From Ricordea florida (Eukaryota; Cnidaria; Anthozoa; Corallimorpharia; Ricordeidae): 64,000 nt of DNA. Shown here one piece after another: positions 1 to 10,438 of this stretch (position 1 is its first letter; the number at the start of each line of letters is the position of its first letter). The notes beneath the pieces are model-generated. The model worked only from the letters and a program-made list of their open reading frames with translations, was not told the DNA's origin and made no database searches. The stretch covers positions 914,001-978,000 of the forward strand of contig OX453272.1 in assembly GCA_949710005.1 (NCBI GenBank). Direction: 5' to 3'. A program made the position numbers and the translations under genes.

Positions 1-6
1 ATCCCC

Positions 7-24
7 TTTTAGTATATACTAAAA
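7..24. repeat. 18-bp perfect palindrome, left copy
   Basis: An 18-base perfect palindrome (TTTTAGTATATACTAAAA). The same palindrome recurs at 602-619, and the two copies bound a segment holding a Crypton-like exon, so they may be the ends of a non-autonomous element. The left edge of the window prevents checking the outer boundary. Confidence 0.6.
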
Positions 25-130
25 CAGTGGATAGCGTTGAAGGTGCGCTCTGATTGGCTAGTCAAACTCCGAATATCCTGTGCTATTTACCTCCGAGCAA
101 CTTGCGAATTTTTCGCTCTGCCGCGGGAAC

Positions 131-242
131 ATGGCGGCCCGGTTTGTATGTTTGACAAGCAAGGAAATCATCCAAATTAACAACGAAGCAGTCCATGGAA
201 ACTCCAAGAAAGCGATTAAATTTGGCTTGGCCGTGTTCAGAG
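131..242 (+). pseudogene. Crypton / DUF3504-like N-terminal exon fragment
   Basis: The ATG at 131 opens a short frame reading MAARFVCLTSKEIIQ followed by NEAVHGNSKKAIKFGLAVFR. The spacing of small polar residues, a lysine pair and a final hydrophobic 'VFR' resembles the N-terminus of Crypton-derived tyrosine-recombinase proteins (DUF3504, KIAA1958/QRICH1-like), where a similar helix precedes the recombinase domain; this rests on memory of the family. A splice-donor-like AG|GTAATG follows at 242/243, so it could be a first exon. No catalytic domain follows within the palindrome-bounded repeat, so I treat it as a captured or decayed fragment. The proposed start has no other support. Confidence 0.35.
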
Positions 243-601
243 GTAATGGCTTATGTTTTTAACCCGGAGTTTAGCGGTAAAAAGCAACGAGAAAGGTTTT
301 GTTTACAAATGCAAATTAATCTTGCATAACCAAATTTGATGTCGCTTGTTTACTTGAGAACCAAAGTTGAATTATATTTTTACAGAATGCTTTCAAATAC
401 AGAAAGGGTTTGCAATTTCATTTGATGAAATTTCGCCACTAGAACTAAACAAAATTTTTTCTCTCAGCGAGAAAACGAGACGTACGGCAGTAATTACAAC
501 AAAAAATCCCTAACGGCGATCGGCGCTGCGTTGGATTGTCATTTGAGAAGTCCTCCATTTTCCAAGCCCTTTTCTCTTTTTTGTGTACACTTATCTCACT
601 G

Positions 602-619
602 TTTTAGTATATACTAAAA
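602..619. repeat. 18-bp perfect palindrome, right copy
   Basis: Identical to the palindrome at 7-24 and directly adjacent to a long foldback (619-727). Confidence 0.6.
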
Positions 620-727
620 CAACTATTCACCTCAGTGTCGGTGGCTATTGCTGTATATTTACCTCGCCGCTTCGCGGCTCGGTAAATATCCAGCACTAGC
701 CACCTCCACTTCGGTGAATAGTTGTTA
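619..727. repeat. Foldback (hairpin) repeat
   Basis: A long imperfect inverted repeat: the outer arms begin AACAACTATTCACC and end GGTGAATAGTTGTT, with an inner stem GCCGC-TTCG-GCGGC-like around 671-682. It resembles other foldbacks in the window (11.35-11.67, 46.9 and 61.2 kb) in organisation but not in sequence. Probably MITE-like. Confidence 0.6.
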
Positions 728-3438
728 ATTAGCCTCACAAAATTAATTTCGATCATTTACCTTTTATCTCTACCCATATAGATAGATAATGATATTTTAA
801 TGAGGTCAGTATTGTCTAACAGAATGCAAAGCGACTTCACGGCGTTATGATGGTCATCCATGCTTGGGTTGAATTTCGGAGATTCTTCTTAAAAGATTTA
901 TTCTTTTCGACCAGTAATTATTAGCTTGTTCCAACACTGAATAAACAAAGGGAGTCATCATTATGCAAATTGCTAAGCTTCAGAAGCTCTTGAAAACAAA
1001 TGATTAATTACGTTTTCGCAAGAAACAGGCCGACCTTATAGGGGCTAGTTGAAGCCTTTTTAACAGTTTAGACTTCTGTACTCTGGAGAAAAATGCCCAT
1101 GTACTGCCTGGAAGTAAGAGCAAATGGGAAGATTTGAACAAACGAGGAAATACAAAAATATGCTCTTCCTGCTCCTATTTCTGCCATGTTTGTTTGGTTA
1201 TGAAGCAGTTCATGTTATGGCTTTGAGATGAGTGAACACCTTTTTGGAGAAGGGCAGAAATCACTAGCTAAAGGGGATTGTTCAAAGTTTGCGCGTGATA
1301 AAAAGGACACCACTCAAAGGAGATATTGAATGGATAAATGAAGGAAGGAGAACACAAAGAATTAGAGGACGATTGAAACAAAACATAAAGTAAGGCCGAG
1401 AAAAAGGAATGAAACGAACAACGGACTAGAAAAGAGGTCAAGGAAGCGAGTAAAGAAGAGACACAAAATATGAATAAAGGAAGAATGAATGAATGAATAA
1501 ATGAATGAATGAATGAATGAATGATGGGAGAACAAAAAAGGAACGAAAGATAGAGAAGTGAAAGAAGGAAGGAAATAAGGAGTAAGGGAAGAAATGTAAT
1601 GAAGAGATGGAGAAAGAGGATGTTTCTGGATAACTAATTTTGAGAATCATCTGTCGATTCGTCATTTAAACTGGGTTGGTTTTAGTTGTTACAGCGCTAT
1701 CTGCACCATAGAATCGAGTAAGTAGTGAATTGACAGCATGCGTGACAGAACTGTATTTTCCAAAATTGTTTCCCCTGCCTCATGGATGAATGTACTTAAG
1801 TTACAATTTCTTTCCTTTTCCTATGAGTTAATAGATTAGTAAGAGCTCGTTATAGCTAGATGGAACTCGCCCCCATTTTTATGAGTCTGTATTATTACAC
1901 ATAGTGGTGTCATCTAGAGGCTCAGCTGGGGGTCTGGTATCAGGCTGATTTGTTGTTATATGAAATACTGAATTTTAAACGCCATTAAATACGAATTCCC
2001 ACAATATTTCAGCTTCATACTGTTTTAATTTTTTTTTTTGTTTTGTATTCGTGGAAGTCCTGATGAGTTACATAATCACAAAATATAATTAATTTGCATT
2101 TAATTTAATTTGGTTGATTGTCAGTACGATTTGAAGGTCCAACGGCAGCTCTTGTTTTCTACAACATCGAAACTTATTGTGAAGTGCCAACAGCATCAAT
2201 AACTTGATTACCGTCGTGAGATTCCGGGACATGATACAACAATTCATAATTATTCAAAACTGCGTACTTCATATTAATAGCTCATTACTGATTGTTTTAC
2301 TTTTTTAGCTGGTGTTCACCACTGGAGGTAAAAAATTCTCAAAAACAAACCAAGAATACTGCCCGCATTGCGTTTATAGGCAATTTACGATTTTGGAAGA
2401 TCTTTCCTCTTCGTCCTTCGTGCTTTTACATTGACTTCTCTTCAGTCGAGGTTAGGTCAGTCCCAGAATTAAAATGCAATGCCAGATCTCCGCTCAGAAA
2501 ACTGACTCATTAAAATTACCTTAGGCTAGAGCTTTGATAAATGTTTCAATGCTTCGTTTTTATCACGTTTAACCGTTTATTGCACGAGAGCATGCGACAT
2601 GCTTCCACCTTTTTAAATCTAAGCCCAAATTATACTTAAATATTTGGTTCTAAAGATTTTGATATTTATATTTTTCATTTTTTTTAGGGAGTTTTCATAA
2701 GGGACTAACCTCTTAACTTCCTTTTCTAGAAGTATTTTTTTCTTTTTGGCTTTTAATCAGTTGTATATATAGTTTGCTTCTGGAATAAATAAATACATAC
2801 ATAAATGTCATGTATGCATGCATGTGTGTATATGAAAATTATAGCGAAGTAAAGAGAAAACATTTCAGTTACTATGAGAGAACACAGTGTTGATAAATAG
2901 AAATTTTGCAAAAGAGTCCACTTTCCTCCGTTTTCCACACTGATCCGCTTAGCGTTCATTTTTACTTAGCAAGAAACGTAATGGACGTATTCACCAAGAC
3001 AGAACCAGCAACTCAACAGTTACAACTCGAAGATCTCAGCTACCCTATATACGGTCCTAACAAACATAATTATGGCGCAAAATAATTGGCAATTACAGTA
3101 CGGATACCTGTTAGTATAGTGGCACTCAATTAACGTAGTTACTGCTTAGATAGTATATACTCAGGTGAACAATGGTAAGTCAACGACGAAGTCACAGCCA
3201 GTTATCCAAATGAGAGGAAACAAGTGGATGAGAAAATGCACAGTTTCCTCGTACCTTGCCTTGAACCAAGAAGCTTAACGAACAAGGAAGGAGGCAGCGT
3301 ATGCCTTGCTGTTCCCCGCGTGGTCTGGTTTCTTCGGTTTTTGTGTGCTGTGGTTCAAGCTGAGTAGGCTGGCTGTTTCTGTTTCTAATTACTCAAAATA
3401 CAAACATCCCCAATGTTCGGTTACTTTACTGACATTAA
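728..3438. other. Host intergenic DNA, no supported gene
   Basis: AT-rich sequence with homopolymer runs and no open frame showing family resemblance. Only the GAAT microsatellite (1482-1524) stands out. Short frames here look like chance. Confidence 0.6.
1482..1524 (+). repeat. (GAAT)n microsatellite
   Basis: About ten GAAT/GAATAA-type units in a purine-rich stretch. Simple repeat. Confidence 0.85.
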
Positions 3439-3444
3439 ACTTAC

Positions 3445-3555
3445 CGATTGTCTTCGCCACGTCGGGCTTTCCTCTACCACTTTTGTGGCCATAACCTGCC
3501 GTATTCTGTGCTTCATAGAAACACTCAGTTCCGTACAGCTCACTTCTATTGTATA
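3445..3555 (-). CDS. Candidate internal exon of an unknown host gene
   Basis: On the minus strand a pyrimidine-rich tract ending TTTGCAG (acceptor, AG at 3556-3557) and a consensus donor GTAAGT (3439-3444) enclose exactly 111 bases. Two of the three frames are open. The most protein-like one reads YNRSELYGTECFYEAQ and continues with a glycine/histidine/lysine-rich stretch ending DVAKTI. Strong splice signals on both sides of a 3n-length open segment argue for an exon, but I do not recognise the protein and no neighbouring exon of the same gene was found. Confidence 0.3.
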
Positions 3556-4034
3556 CTGCAAAGAGAAAATGAGGGATCTTGATACTGTACTCTACTGAAA
3601 AGAAAAACAAAACATAAAATGTATGCTAAGCTATTTTACCTCCAGATTTCGAATAGAATATAATTTGATCATTTTTGCCCAAGAGCTGGATGCGGTTCCA
3701 TGAAGCCAAACGTGACTGAATGTTAGACGATTCAAATAATTTCCAAAAAAATAATAATAACGATAATAATAATGATAATAATAATATAATCTTTCTTTTC
3801 TTTAAAAACCATAAACAAATACACAGAAATTAAACAGTTTTATTTTAATCATGGGAAACGAAAATGTCATTTTTTTTTTGTGGCGGGGGGTTAAAAATCT
3901 CAATAAATTCCAATTCTAATATGAAAGGCTACAAAAAGAAACATAAACAACATTTCCCCTGACGAGTGGGCAACCACGAAACAAGCTTGTAGGGATGAAC
4001 GTGTAGTTTGTTTGTGTGTTATTTCCGGCTTCCG

Positions 4035-4038
<4 letters not shown>

Positions 4039-4065
<27 letters not shown>
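4039..4065. repeat. (TA)n microsatellite
   Basis: Alternating AT run just upstream of the Penelope-like fragment. Confidence 0.9.
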
Positions 4066-4183
4066 GGCAGAATAATATGGTTTGCCCAACGATGACTTCC
4101 AGTAGAAGGATCAAAAGAGATACCGTGCTTCAATGTGAATTTTAGTTAAGTGTAAAATGAGGCGTCATGAAGCAAACTTCTAA

Positions 4184-4240
4184 CTGTTCCGGCTTTTAAT
4201 CCGACGTTTCGGCCTTCGGCCTTCTTCAGAGTGGAACAAT
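4184..4240 (-). ncRNA. Hammerhead-ribozyme-like motif of a Penelope-like element
   Basis: Read on the minus strand, the segment contains CTGAAGA, a perfect GGCC-GAA-GGCC hairpin, then GAAACGTC. These match the conserved hammerhead order: CUGANGA core, stem II, GAAA, a minimal stem III and a UC cleavage dinucleotide. Flanking GTTCC and GGAAC could close stem I. Hammerheads with tiny stem III are known from Penelope-like retroelements, and a Penelope-like coding fragment lies just upstream on the same strand. Pairing next to the core is imperfect, so activity is uncertain. Confidence 0.6.
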
Positions 4241-4464
4241 GTACACGTTAAAAAGTAAAAAGTAAAAAGCTAAAAATACTAGTAGGTTTACAGATTCGCA
4301 AGTATTTATATAGGATCACAAAAATGTAATTATAATTACAAAATGCTATACCAACTGAAATAAAAGATTACGTAACAAAGCTAATGGCAACCTAGAAGAA
4401 CGCACAGATGATAAAATTCCAACAATGTATCTGCGAGCGCCTAAAAGTACAATAGTTAGTCTAA

Positions 4465-4755
4465 TTAGATATTGTAGCGGACGCGATTTTTAGACCTAAA
4501 TTCGCGTCTCTTATTAAGACCATGAGGGTAAAGTGTAACTAGCTGGGAGGTCCAATAGGCCTCTCTCGTCAATAGCAACTTGTCAATATAAGCAGCGTCA
4601 CCTTGGTTAGTAATTTGTTCGATGACAATAAACTTAATTTCAGAAATTTCATGCCTTGTACAGTTAAAATGGACCGCAAGTTCACACGTCTTTTTGTTGG
4701 TATGCATGGACGATTTATGATTGCGAAAGCGTACTTGTACTTCTCGGCCCTCAGT
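4465..4755 (-). pseudogene. Penelope-like element, C-terminal GIY-YIG region
   Basis: The minus-strand frame reads through RFRNHKSSM (about 4727-4707), CELAVHFN, an IEQI block, REAYWTSQL and finishes HGLNKRREFRSKNRVRYNI. This order (RFRNHKS, Cys/HF, REAYW.QL, PHGLN) is typical of the C-terminal part of the GIY-YIG endonuclease in Penelope-like retroelements, which nicks target DNA. The reverse transcriptase is absent: upstream of ~4755 the frame is lost, so this is a 5'-truncated 3' remnant. The hammerhead-like motif at 4184-4240 lies in the expected 3' position. Identification is from motif memory. Confidence 0.6.
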
Positions 4756-4929
4756 TGTCCAGATTAGCTGCTCACATTACTGAACCGTTTGTAAAATGCC
4801 TTCAACGACTTAACGATCACTCTTGTATACACTGACTGAACTGACCAAACGAATTGAGTACTCTCTTAAGTTAAACTAACTCAAACTACAACGAACTATA
4901 ACGTTAAAAGTATCAAGCCACGAAGTAAA

Positions 4930-4953
4930 TAATAATAATAATAATAATAATAA
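4930..4953 (+). repeat. (TAA)8 at the 5' edge of the retroelement
   Basis: Eight uninterrupted TAA units that abut the first coding base of the retroelement. Confidence 0.9.
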
Positions 4954-7257
4954 CAGTTTTGGAGAGATATATGGGGCAAGGAGGTTTTACACAATGAAAA
5001 TGCAGAATGGTTAAAAGAACTGAAAAAGGAAAGAGTAGAAGGTATACAGGAGGACATTGTAATAACAGCTGAAATGGTGACAGCAAGGTCAAAGAAGATC
5101 CCTAATTGGAAGGCACCTGGCCCTGATGGCGTCCAAGGCTACTGGATCAAGAAATTGACAGCATTACATGAACGAATGGCGGACCACATGAATGATTTGA
5201 TCAACAACAGGGTCACCATACCTGTATGGATGACAACTGGAAGGACTGTGCTGTGTCAGAAAGACCAAGAAAGAGGTAGTGCTGTTGATAACTATCGACC
5301 CATATCCTGTCTACCACTTGCTTGGAAATTGATGACAGGGATCATAGCTGATAGTATGTATGAGTTCTTTGTAGAAAACGATGCTTTGCCTGTAGAACAG
5401 AAGGGGTGTAGGAGAAAGAGTAGAGGCACTAAAGATCAGTTGTTGATTGATAAGATGGTCCTTGCTGATTGCAAAAGAAAGCATAAGAACTTGGCTATGG
5501 CGTGGGTGGACTATAAGAAAGCATATGATATGGTGCCTCACTCTTGGATTATTGAAAGCCTAAAAATGGCACAAGTGGCGGAAAATATAATAACTTTTCT
5601 GCAGAAATCTATGGTAAATTGGAAGACAGAGCTGACTTCTTGTGGAGAGACACTTGGTGTAGTTGATATTAAGCGGGGTATCTTTCAAGGAGACAGTCTG
5701 TCCCCCCTTATCTTCACTGTTTGCATGGTACCCTTGACCAAGATCTTGCAAGATGCGAAAGCTGGATATACATTAGGAGATGTCAAAATAAATCATTTGT
5801 TCTTTATGGATGACTTGAAGGTTTATGGCAAGGATAAAGCAGAGATTGAAAGCCTTGTTTCGACGGTACAGTTGATTAGCCAAGATATAGGAATGGAATT
5901 TGGGGTAAAGAAATGTGGTGTTGTGGTACTGAAGCGGGGGAAGTTGTGCAAAAGTGAGGGTATTAACTTGTTAAATGGACAGACGATAAAGGAAGTTGAT
6001 GAAGAAGGTTACAAGTATCTGGGCATTCTAGAGCTGGACAAGTTTAAGGAAAGGGAAATGAAAGAAATATTTCGAACAGAGTACTTAAGGCGGTTTAAAC
6101 TTGTCATGAAATCTCAGCTCAATGGTAAGAACAAAATCAAAGCAGTAAATACTTGGGCTGTGTCGCTCATGAGGTATGGAGCAGGAACAATTAATTGGAA
6201 TAAGGAGGAACTTCAGGAAATAGATAGGAAGTCTAGAAAAATCATGACAATGAATAAGGAACTACACCCTAGAAGTGATGTTGCCAGAATATACGTACCC
6301 AGAAAGAAGGGAGGAAGAGGCTTGATCAGTTGCGAGTGTTGCGTTAGGAGGGAAGAGAACAACTTGAGTTGGTATGTAAGGAATAGTGAAGAGGTATTAC
6401 TCAGGAAAGTTGGAGATAGTAATGTAGTCAACATCTCAGACGCTGTGGACCCAAAGAAGTTCAAAGTGAATGAAGTAAAGGAGATGGAGAATGAATGGAA
6501 GCGGAAAAGAATGCATGGGCAGTATGTGAGAGAAAAGGAAGGTATTGATTGGGATAGAACTTGGCAGTGGATTGCTAAAGGAGATTTGAAAGGATGTACT
6601 GAGGCCCTGATATGCAGCGCTCAGGAACAATCTTTGAGAACAAATTATACGAGATTTCATATTGATCACACAGCAGAATCCCCTTTGTGTAGAATGTGCG
6701 GTAGTAAGGGAGAAACGGTGGCCCATGTGGTGAGTGAATGCAGTAAGTTGGCGCAGACAGAATATAAAGGCAGGCATGATAACGTGGCACGGTATATTCA
6801 CTGGCAACTTTGTGGTAAATGTGGATTGGAAAGAGCTAATTGCTGGTATGAACAGAAACCGGAGGGAGTGGTGGAGAGTGAAAATTTCAAAATACTGTGG
6901 GACTTCACAATCCAGTGTGATCGGAAAATCGAGGCTAGAAGACCAGACATTGTCTTTATTGATAAGAAGGAGAGAGAGGTTGTTGTGATTGATGTTGCCA
7001 TCCCAGGTGATGACAGGGTGAAAGAGAAGGAACTCGAGAAGGTAGAGAAATACCAACTATTGAAAAATGAAATTGCAAAAGTCTGGTGCATGCGAAAAGT
7101 CATCGTAGTGCCTGTTGTCATTGGGGCTCTTGGAGCCGTATCAGTCAACTTTAAGGAGCACATGAAGCGAATCGGCGTGAACGTGAAGCTGGAAGTTATC
7201 CAGAAAACAGCACTGTTGGGGACAGCAAAGATACTAAGGAAAGTACTGACTCTGTAA
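4954..7257 (+). CDS. Reverse transcriptase with C-terminal restriction-like endonuclease (R2/R4 superfamily), 5'-truncated
   Basis: An uninterrupted frame that runs from the microsatellite edge at 4954; the first ATG is at 5074. Counting from that ATG, the reverse transcriptase shows KAPGPDGVQGYWIK (~13-26), NYRPISCLPLAWKLM (~72-86), a GIFQGDSLSPLIF block (~203-215) and the catalytic FMDD (~245). A thumb region follows, then a Cys-Cys-His-Cys knuckle (CRMCG...HVVSEC, ~535-555). The restriction-like endonuclease is seen as RRPDIVFIDKKER and VVVIDVAIPGD (~627-650), the PD...D...K arrangement. The product would nick target DNA and prime reverse transcription there. The frame is open over more than 2.2 kb, suggesting recent insertion. 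The N-terminal DNA-binding part is missing. Confidence 0.85.
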   Translation, partial: QFWRDIWGKEVLHNENAEWLKELKKERVEGIQEDIVITAEMVTARSKKIPNWKAPGPDGVQGYWIKKLTALHERMADHMNDLINNRVTIPVWMTTGRTVLCQKDQERGSAVDNYRPISCLPLAWKLMTGIIADSMYEFFVENDALPVEQKGCRRKSRGTKDQLLIDKMVLADCKRKHKNLAMAWVDYKKAYDMVPHSWIIESLKMAQVAENIITFLQKSMVNWKTELTSCGETLGVVDIKRGIFQGDSLSPLIFTVCMVPLTKILQDAKAGYTLGDVKINHLFFMDDLKVYGKDKAEIESLVSTVQLISQDIGMEFGVKKCGVVVLKRGKLCKSEGINLLNGQTIKEVDEEGYKYLGILELDKFKEREMKEIFRTEYLRRFKLVMKSQLNGKNKIKAVNTWAVSLMRYGAGTINWNKEELQEIDRKSRKIMTMNKELHPRSDVARIYVPRKKGGRGLISCECCVRREENNLSWYVRNSEEVLLRKVGDSNVVNISDAVDPKKFKVNEVKEMENEWKRKRMHGQYVREKEGIDWDRTWQWIAKGDLKGCTEALICSAQEQSLRTNYTRFHIDHTAESPLCRMCGSKGETVAHVVSECSKLAQTEYKGRHDNVARYIHWQLCGKCGLERANCWYEQKPEGVVESENFKILWDFTIQCDRKIEARRPDIVFIDKKEREVVVIDVAIPGDDRVKEKELEKVEKYQLLKNEIAKVWCMRKVIVVPVVIGALGAVSVNFKEHMKRIGVNVKLEVIQKTALLGTAKILRKVLTL

Positions 7258-7370
7258 AAAAAGAAGGAAAAGAGAGTCCTGGGACCTGTGGTGACTTGTT
7301 GTAACCCGCTCCAAAGGACTATATACCAGGCTGAACATCCTAGTTTAGCCTGAGTCTACAAGGAATGGAC

Positions 7371-7401
<31 letters not shown>
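7371..7401 (+). repeat. (TAA)n at the 3' edge of the retroelement
   Basis: About ten TAA units, same strand and phase as the 5' tract. Confidence 0.9.
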
Positions 7402-7407
<6 letters not shown>

Positions 7408-7587
7408 ACTTTATAGAGCGCTCTGTCCACTAATTGCTCAAAGCGCTGTACAATAGTATAATTAAACTTAAAAAAAACACAAATGAGCTTTTGGGATAAA
7501 ATTAACTAACTACAGATAACTGGACATCATAAGCCAATTTAAATAATTATGTCTTCAACTGAGTCTTGAACTGATCAACAGAGGTAA

Positions 7588-7659
7588 CACTTCTAAGTTC
7601 CAAATCAACTTCACTTCTAAGTTCCAAATCAACTTCACTTCAAAGTTCCAAATCAACTT
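7588..7659 (+). repeat. Three tandem 24-bp units
   Basis: Unit CACTTCTAAGTTCCAAATCA plus ACTT, three copies with one substitution in the last. Confidence 0.9.
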
Positions 7660-7860
7660 GTCTTGACAGTTCTGAGTTCTTTCAGCACAAAATTAATTCT
7701 TTAGAAAATACACCATATTTTACTAAATTTTATGAATTTATGCTCCAAAAGTGCTAAAATTTGCTTATTATGCCGTGACAGTGCTCGTTTGAAAAATTAT
7801 GCTTTTTTGCTCCAATTATGCCAAAAATTATGCTAGCACACTCCGCCAAGGCCTAAATTT

Positions 7861-7899
7861 GGGTAGTCCATTGGGGTAGTCCATTGGGGTAGTCCATGG
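7861..7899 (+). repeat. Tandem GGGTAGTCCATTG units
   Basis: Three near-identical ~14-bp units in a row. Confidence 0.9.
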
Positions 7900-8719
7900 A
7901 CTGGGGGTCAGTGTTTTGTCCATCGCCCTCAAAAAAGGCAAAGGAAAAAGCAAAGGACCACGAATACAATCAAGTTAGATTGGAAATTTAATTTGTAATC
8001 GACAGAAACAAAGACTCGTGTTAGCTATACAGGACGACTATACAGCAAAACGACTTCGAACCGAAACCGAGTGGAACGACTTCAAAAAGAAGATTGAAAA
8101 TTCTTCTGAAAAATCATCCCAACAGTATACACTGTAAAATGTAAAATATAATAATCGCAAGGCAAACAACAATTAAAACAGATTCAGAATTTAAGGAAAA
8201 TTATGGCAACAGCATACAGACTGAATCAGAACTCGAACGAAAAATAATGCAATGAAAATGCAAGTAGTATTTTTCGTAGTAAAACGATATCCTTCCATTT
8301 TAAAGAAATTCCCAATACCCAGGTTGCGGTTGTGATAGCAATTATTTATAATTATGTAATCTGATATCATTGCAGCAGTGAAAATATTTTGTAGATTTAT
8401 CTAATGTAGCAGTTATGGTCAGCATTTTCAACAGAAAAGATACTAAACACTAAGTGACTGGTTCTGCAATATTATCAGTGATCAATGCAATTATCTGAAA
8501 ATAAAGCAGATGTTATTACTGACTTCTGAGTAGTAAATCCCTTTGCCAGTTTGCTATATATCTTTGCTACATATATGTATTGAGTACTTAAAGGATTTCT
8601 TTGGGACAGACAAGTTCCATAGCCTTTTCAAAATGGGCTTTTTACCTTTGAGTTCCACGTATCCCTGGACCAGATTACTCTCTTAGCCCCCTCCATTTTG
8701 GCACAAATTAAAAGTTAAT

Positions 8720-10438
8720 TTAACCCTTTTCCTCCCAACGTCACACATGTGTGACGATAAATGCAGGTGACCAATATTGAGCCCGCTAGGGGTGAAATAC
8801 GTGATTTTAATAACCCCCCTCTAACTCATTTGCGCCTGGTCATTTTTTGTCGTTTTCTCAATGCTTTTTATGTGAATTTCCCTGCTTTTGCCCGAAAAAT
8901 TTTCGATTTTTTTCTGTTTGAGTCTTCCCGCGAACTTCAGAAACAGCTGATCAGTAATGGCTTCAATTTCTGGAAGTGAATTTATAGCGAATTCGGCTGC
9001 AGAGACTTCTCAAAACGTGGATTTAGTGTTCGTAGATGAAGATGAAAGCCTTTGACTTCTGTAGCTATAGGCACAGCATATTTAGACCGAGAGTCTGACG
9101 AGGAAATTGACTAAGAATTTTATCAGACTGACTCTGAGGCTGAAGAAAGTGACGAAAATGAAGAATTAGAACAACTAGGGCCTTCCAGGAAGCGGAGACG
9201 TACAGCACAAGGCGCAAACGATGTTGTGAGCGAAACCTGTTTGGCTAGAAGACATCAGGACGCATTCAGACCTGCCTTTCACCCAACGTACAGGGCCTAA
9301 AGCTCGAATGGGAGCACATCAACAGTACCCAGTGTGTTATTTTTGTCTGTTTTATACTGAAGCTGTATTTGATGTAGTTTTGCTACAAACAAATTTGTAT
9401 GCTGCCCAGGAGCGAGCCAAAAACCCAGATAAACACCGCATGGCTTGGCATGAAGTAGATGAAGATGAAATGGGAACATTTATTGCCTTGATTTTAGCCA
9501 TGGGGCTGGTAAACAAGCCTACCATACATAGTTATTGGTCCACTGATGAGATACTTCAAACAGCAACCAGCAACCCATGTCTTAAGCCACAGAATCCTGG
9601 CAGGCCCTTTGCAGGAGAAAGACCTAGGCAGATGAGACAATGAACTCTCCAATAAAGTAGCGGAGCATTGGCTGATGGTTGTCAAAAACTGTTTACTGCT
9701 GTAATCGTGGCACACCTTTGCCAATAGCATACTGACATTGTACCACTGGTATGTCTTTGCTGATAAGAAATATTAATTTAGTGTTTTCTTATTCAAAAAT
9801 ATATATTTTCAAATTGTTTATTCTTTGTATCTATCCTTCCTGGGATTATAGACCTGGCTGTTTTTTTCGGTTGGTTAATCATTAACTTAGACATTTAGAA
9901 AAGCTTAGAGAAGGCAGTTGTGCTCAGGAAGGTTATTTGGATCAGTCTGTATAACTTGATACCCTTATGAGAATTAAGTTGCTGTTGAATCTGCATGTGA
10001 GTAATTTTTGAAATGACTTACAGAATTTGAACTAACAATGAAAATTGTATTACCATTTGAGGGCCGTAAGAAGTTTTTTTCTATCAATATGTCAAATATT
10101 TGTGGTTTATCTTAAAGGTCATTCCTTTGACATGACAAAAATTACTATTATGTTATTATTGGACAGTTTTTTGGTTTTGGAGCTGAATTATTGTGAACTA
10201 AGAATTTATTTTAGTGTTACTTATTGCCATATGCCAACTTTGAGGATAAAGTGAGAAACTTGTATTAAAAGGAACAGGCATAATTTGTTGGTTCAATGTG
10301 TAGGCAATTCTCTAAACTTCAAAATGAGCTATGATATATGGAAATTGACTAAATGTAGCTCAACTTACAGCCATTAGTTAACGGTGTTGTGTTTTTTGTG
10401 AAAATTAATTAGCATACCCATGGGAGGAAAAGGGTTAA
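8720..10438 (+). mobile_element. Decayed piggyBac element, copy A
   Basis: Terminal inverted repeats CCCTTTTCCTCCCA (from 8724) and TGGGAGGAAAAGGG (to 10434) are each flanked by TTAA (8720-8723 and 10435-10438), the piggyBac target duplication. A subterminal palindrome CACACATGTGTG lies at 8743-8754. The ~1.7-kb length is shorter than a full piggyBac and the transposase is interrupted, so it is non-autonomous. The same element is present in copy B. Confidence 0.85.
8957..9643 (+). pseudogene. piggyBac transposase, N-terminal part, copy A
   Basis: The probable original start is ATG 8957 (MASISGSEFIANSA...), giving the acidic N-terminus typical of piggyBac transposases (DEDES, later an ESDEENEE-like run near 9150). 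In-frame stops break this part. From 9308 the frame reads a block with FYTEAVFDVVLLQTN, HEVDEDEMGTFIALILAMGL and KPTIHSYWSTDEIL, the hallmark start of the DDE_Tnp_1_7 domain, and ends with a C-terminal-like PFAGERPRQMRQ. The catalytic aspartates of the central core are missing, so an internal deletion has joined N- and C-terminal parts. It cannot encode an active transposase. Confidence 0.8.

Larger units (their letters stand above)
4930..7401 (+). mobile_element. Non-LTR retrotransposon with restriction-like endonuclease, bounded by TAA repeats
   Basis: The coding body (4954-7257) and a short 3' UTR are bounded by TAA repeats on the same strand on both sides (4930-4953 and 7371-7401). In the R2/R4 superfamily, Dong-type elements are known to insert into TAA repeats, which fits this arrangement. 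No N-terminal zinc finger or Myb segment is present, so it is probably 5' truncated, with the truncation joined directly to the microsatellite. Confidence 0.65.
7402..8719. other. Repeat-rich non-coding stretch
   Basis: Begins with a dispersed-repeat-like piece (AGAGCGCTCTGTCC ... CTCAAAGCGCTGTA, 7410-7455) and contains two short tandem repeats (7588-7659 and 7861-7899). No gene recognised. Confidence 0.5.

Noticed and set aside
6213-7163. Several minus-strand frames inside the TAA-flanked retrotransposon
   Set aside because: Antisense shadows of the reverse transcriptase and endonuclease frame, which has clear motifs.
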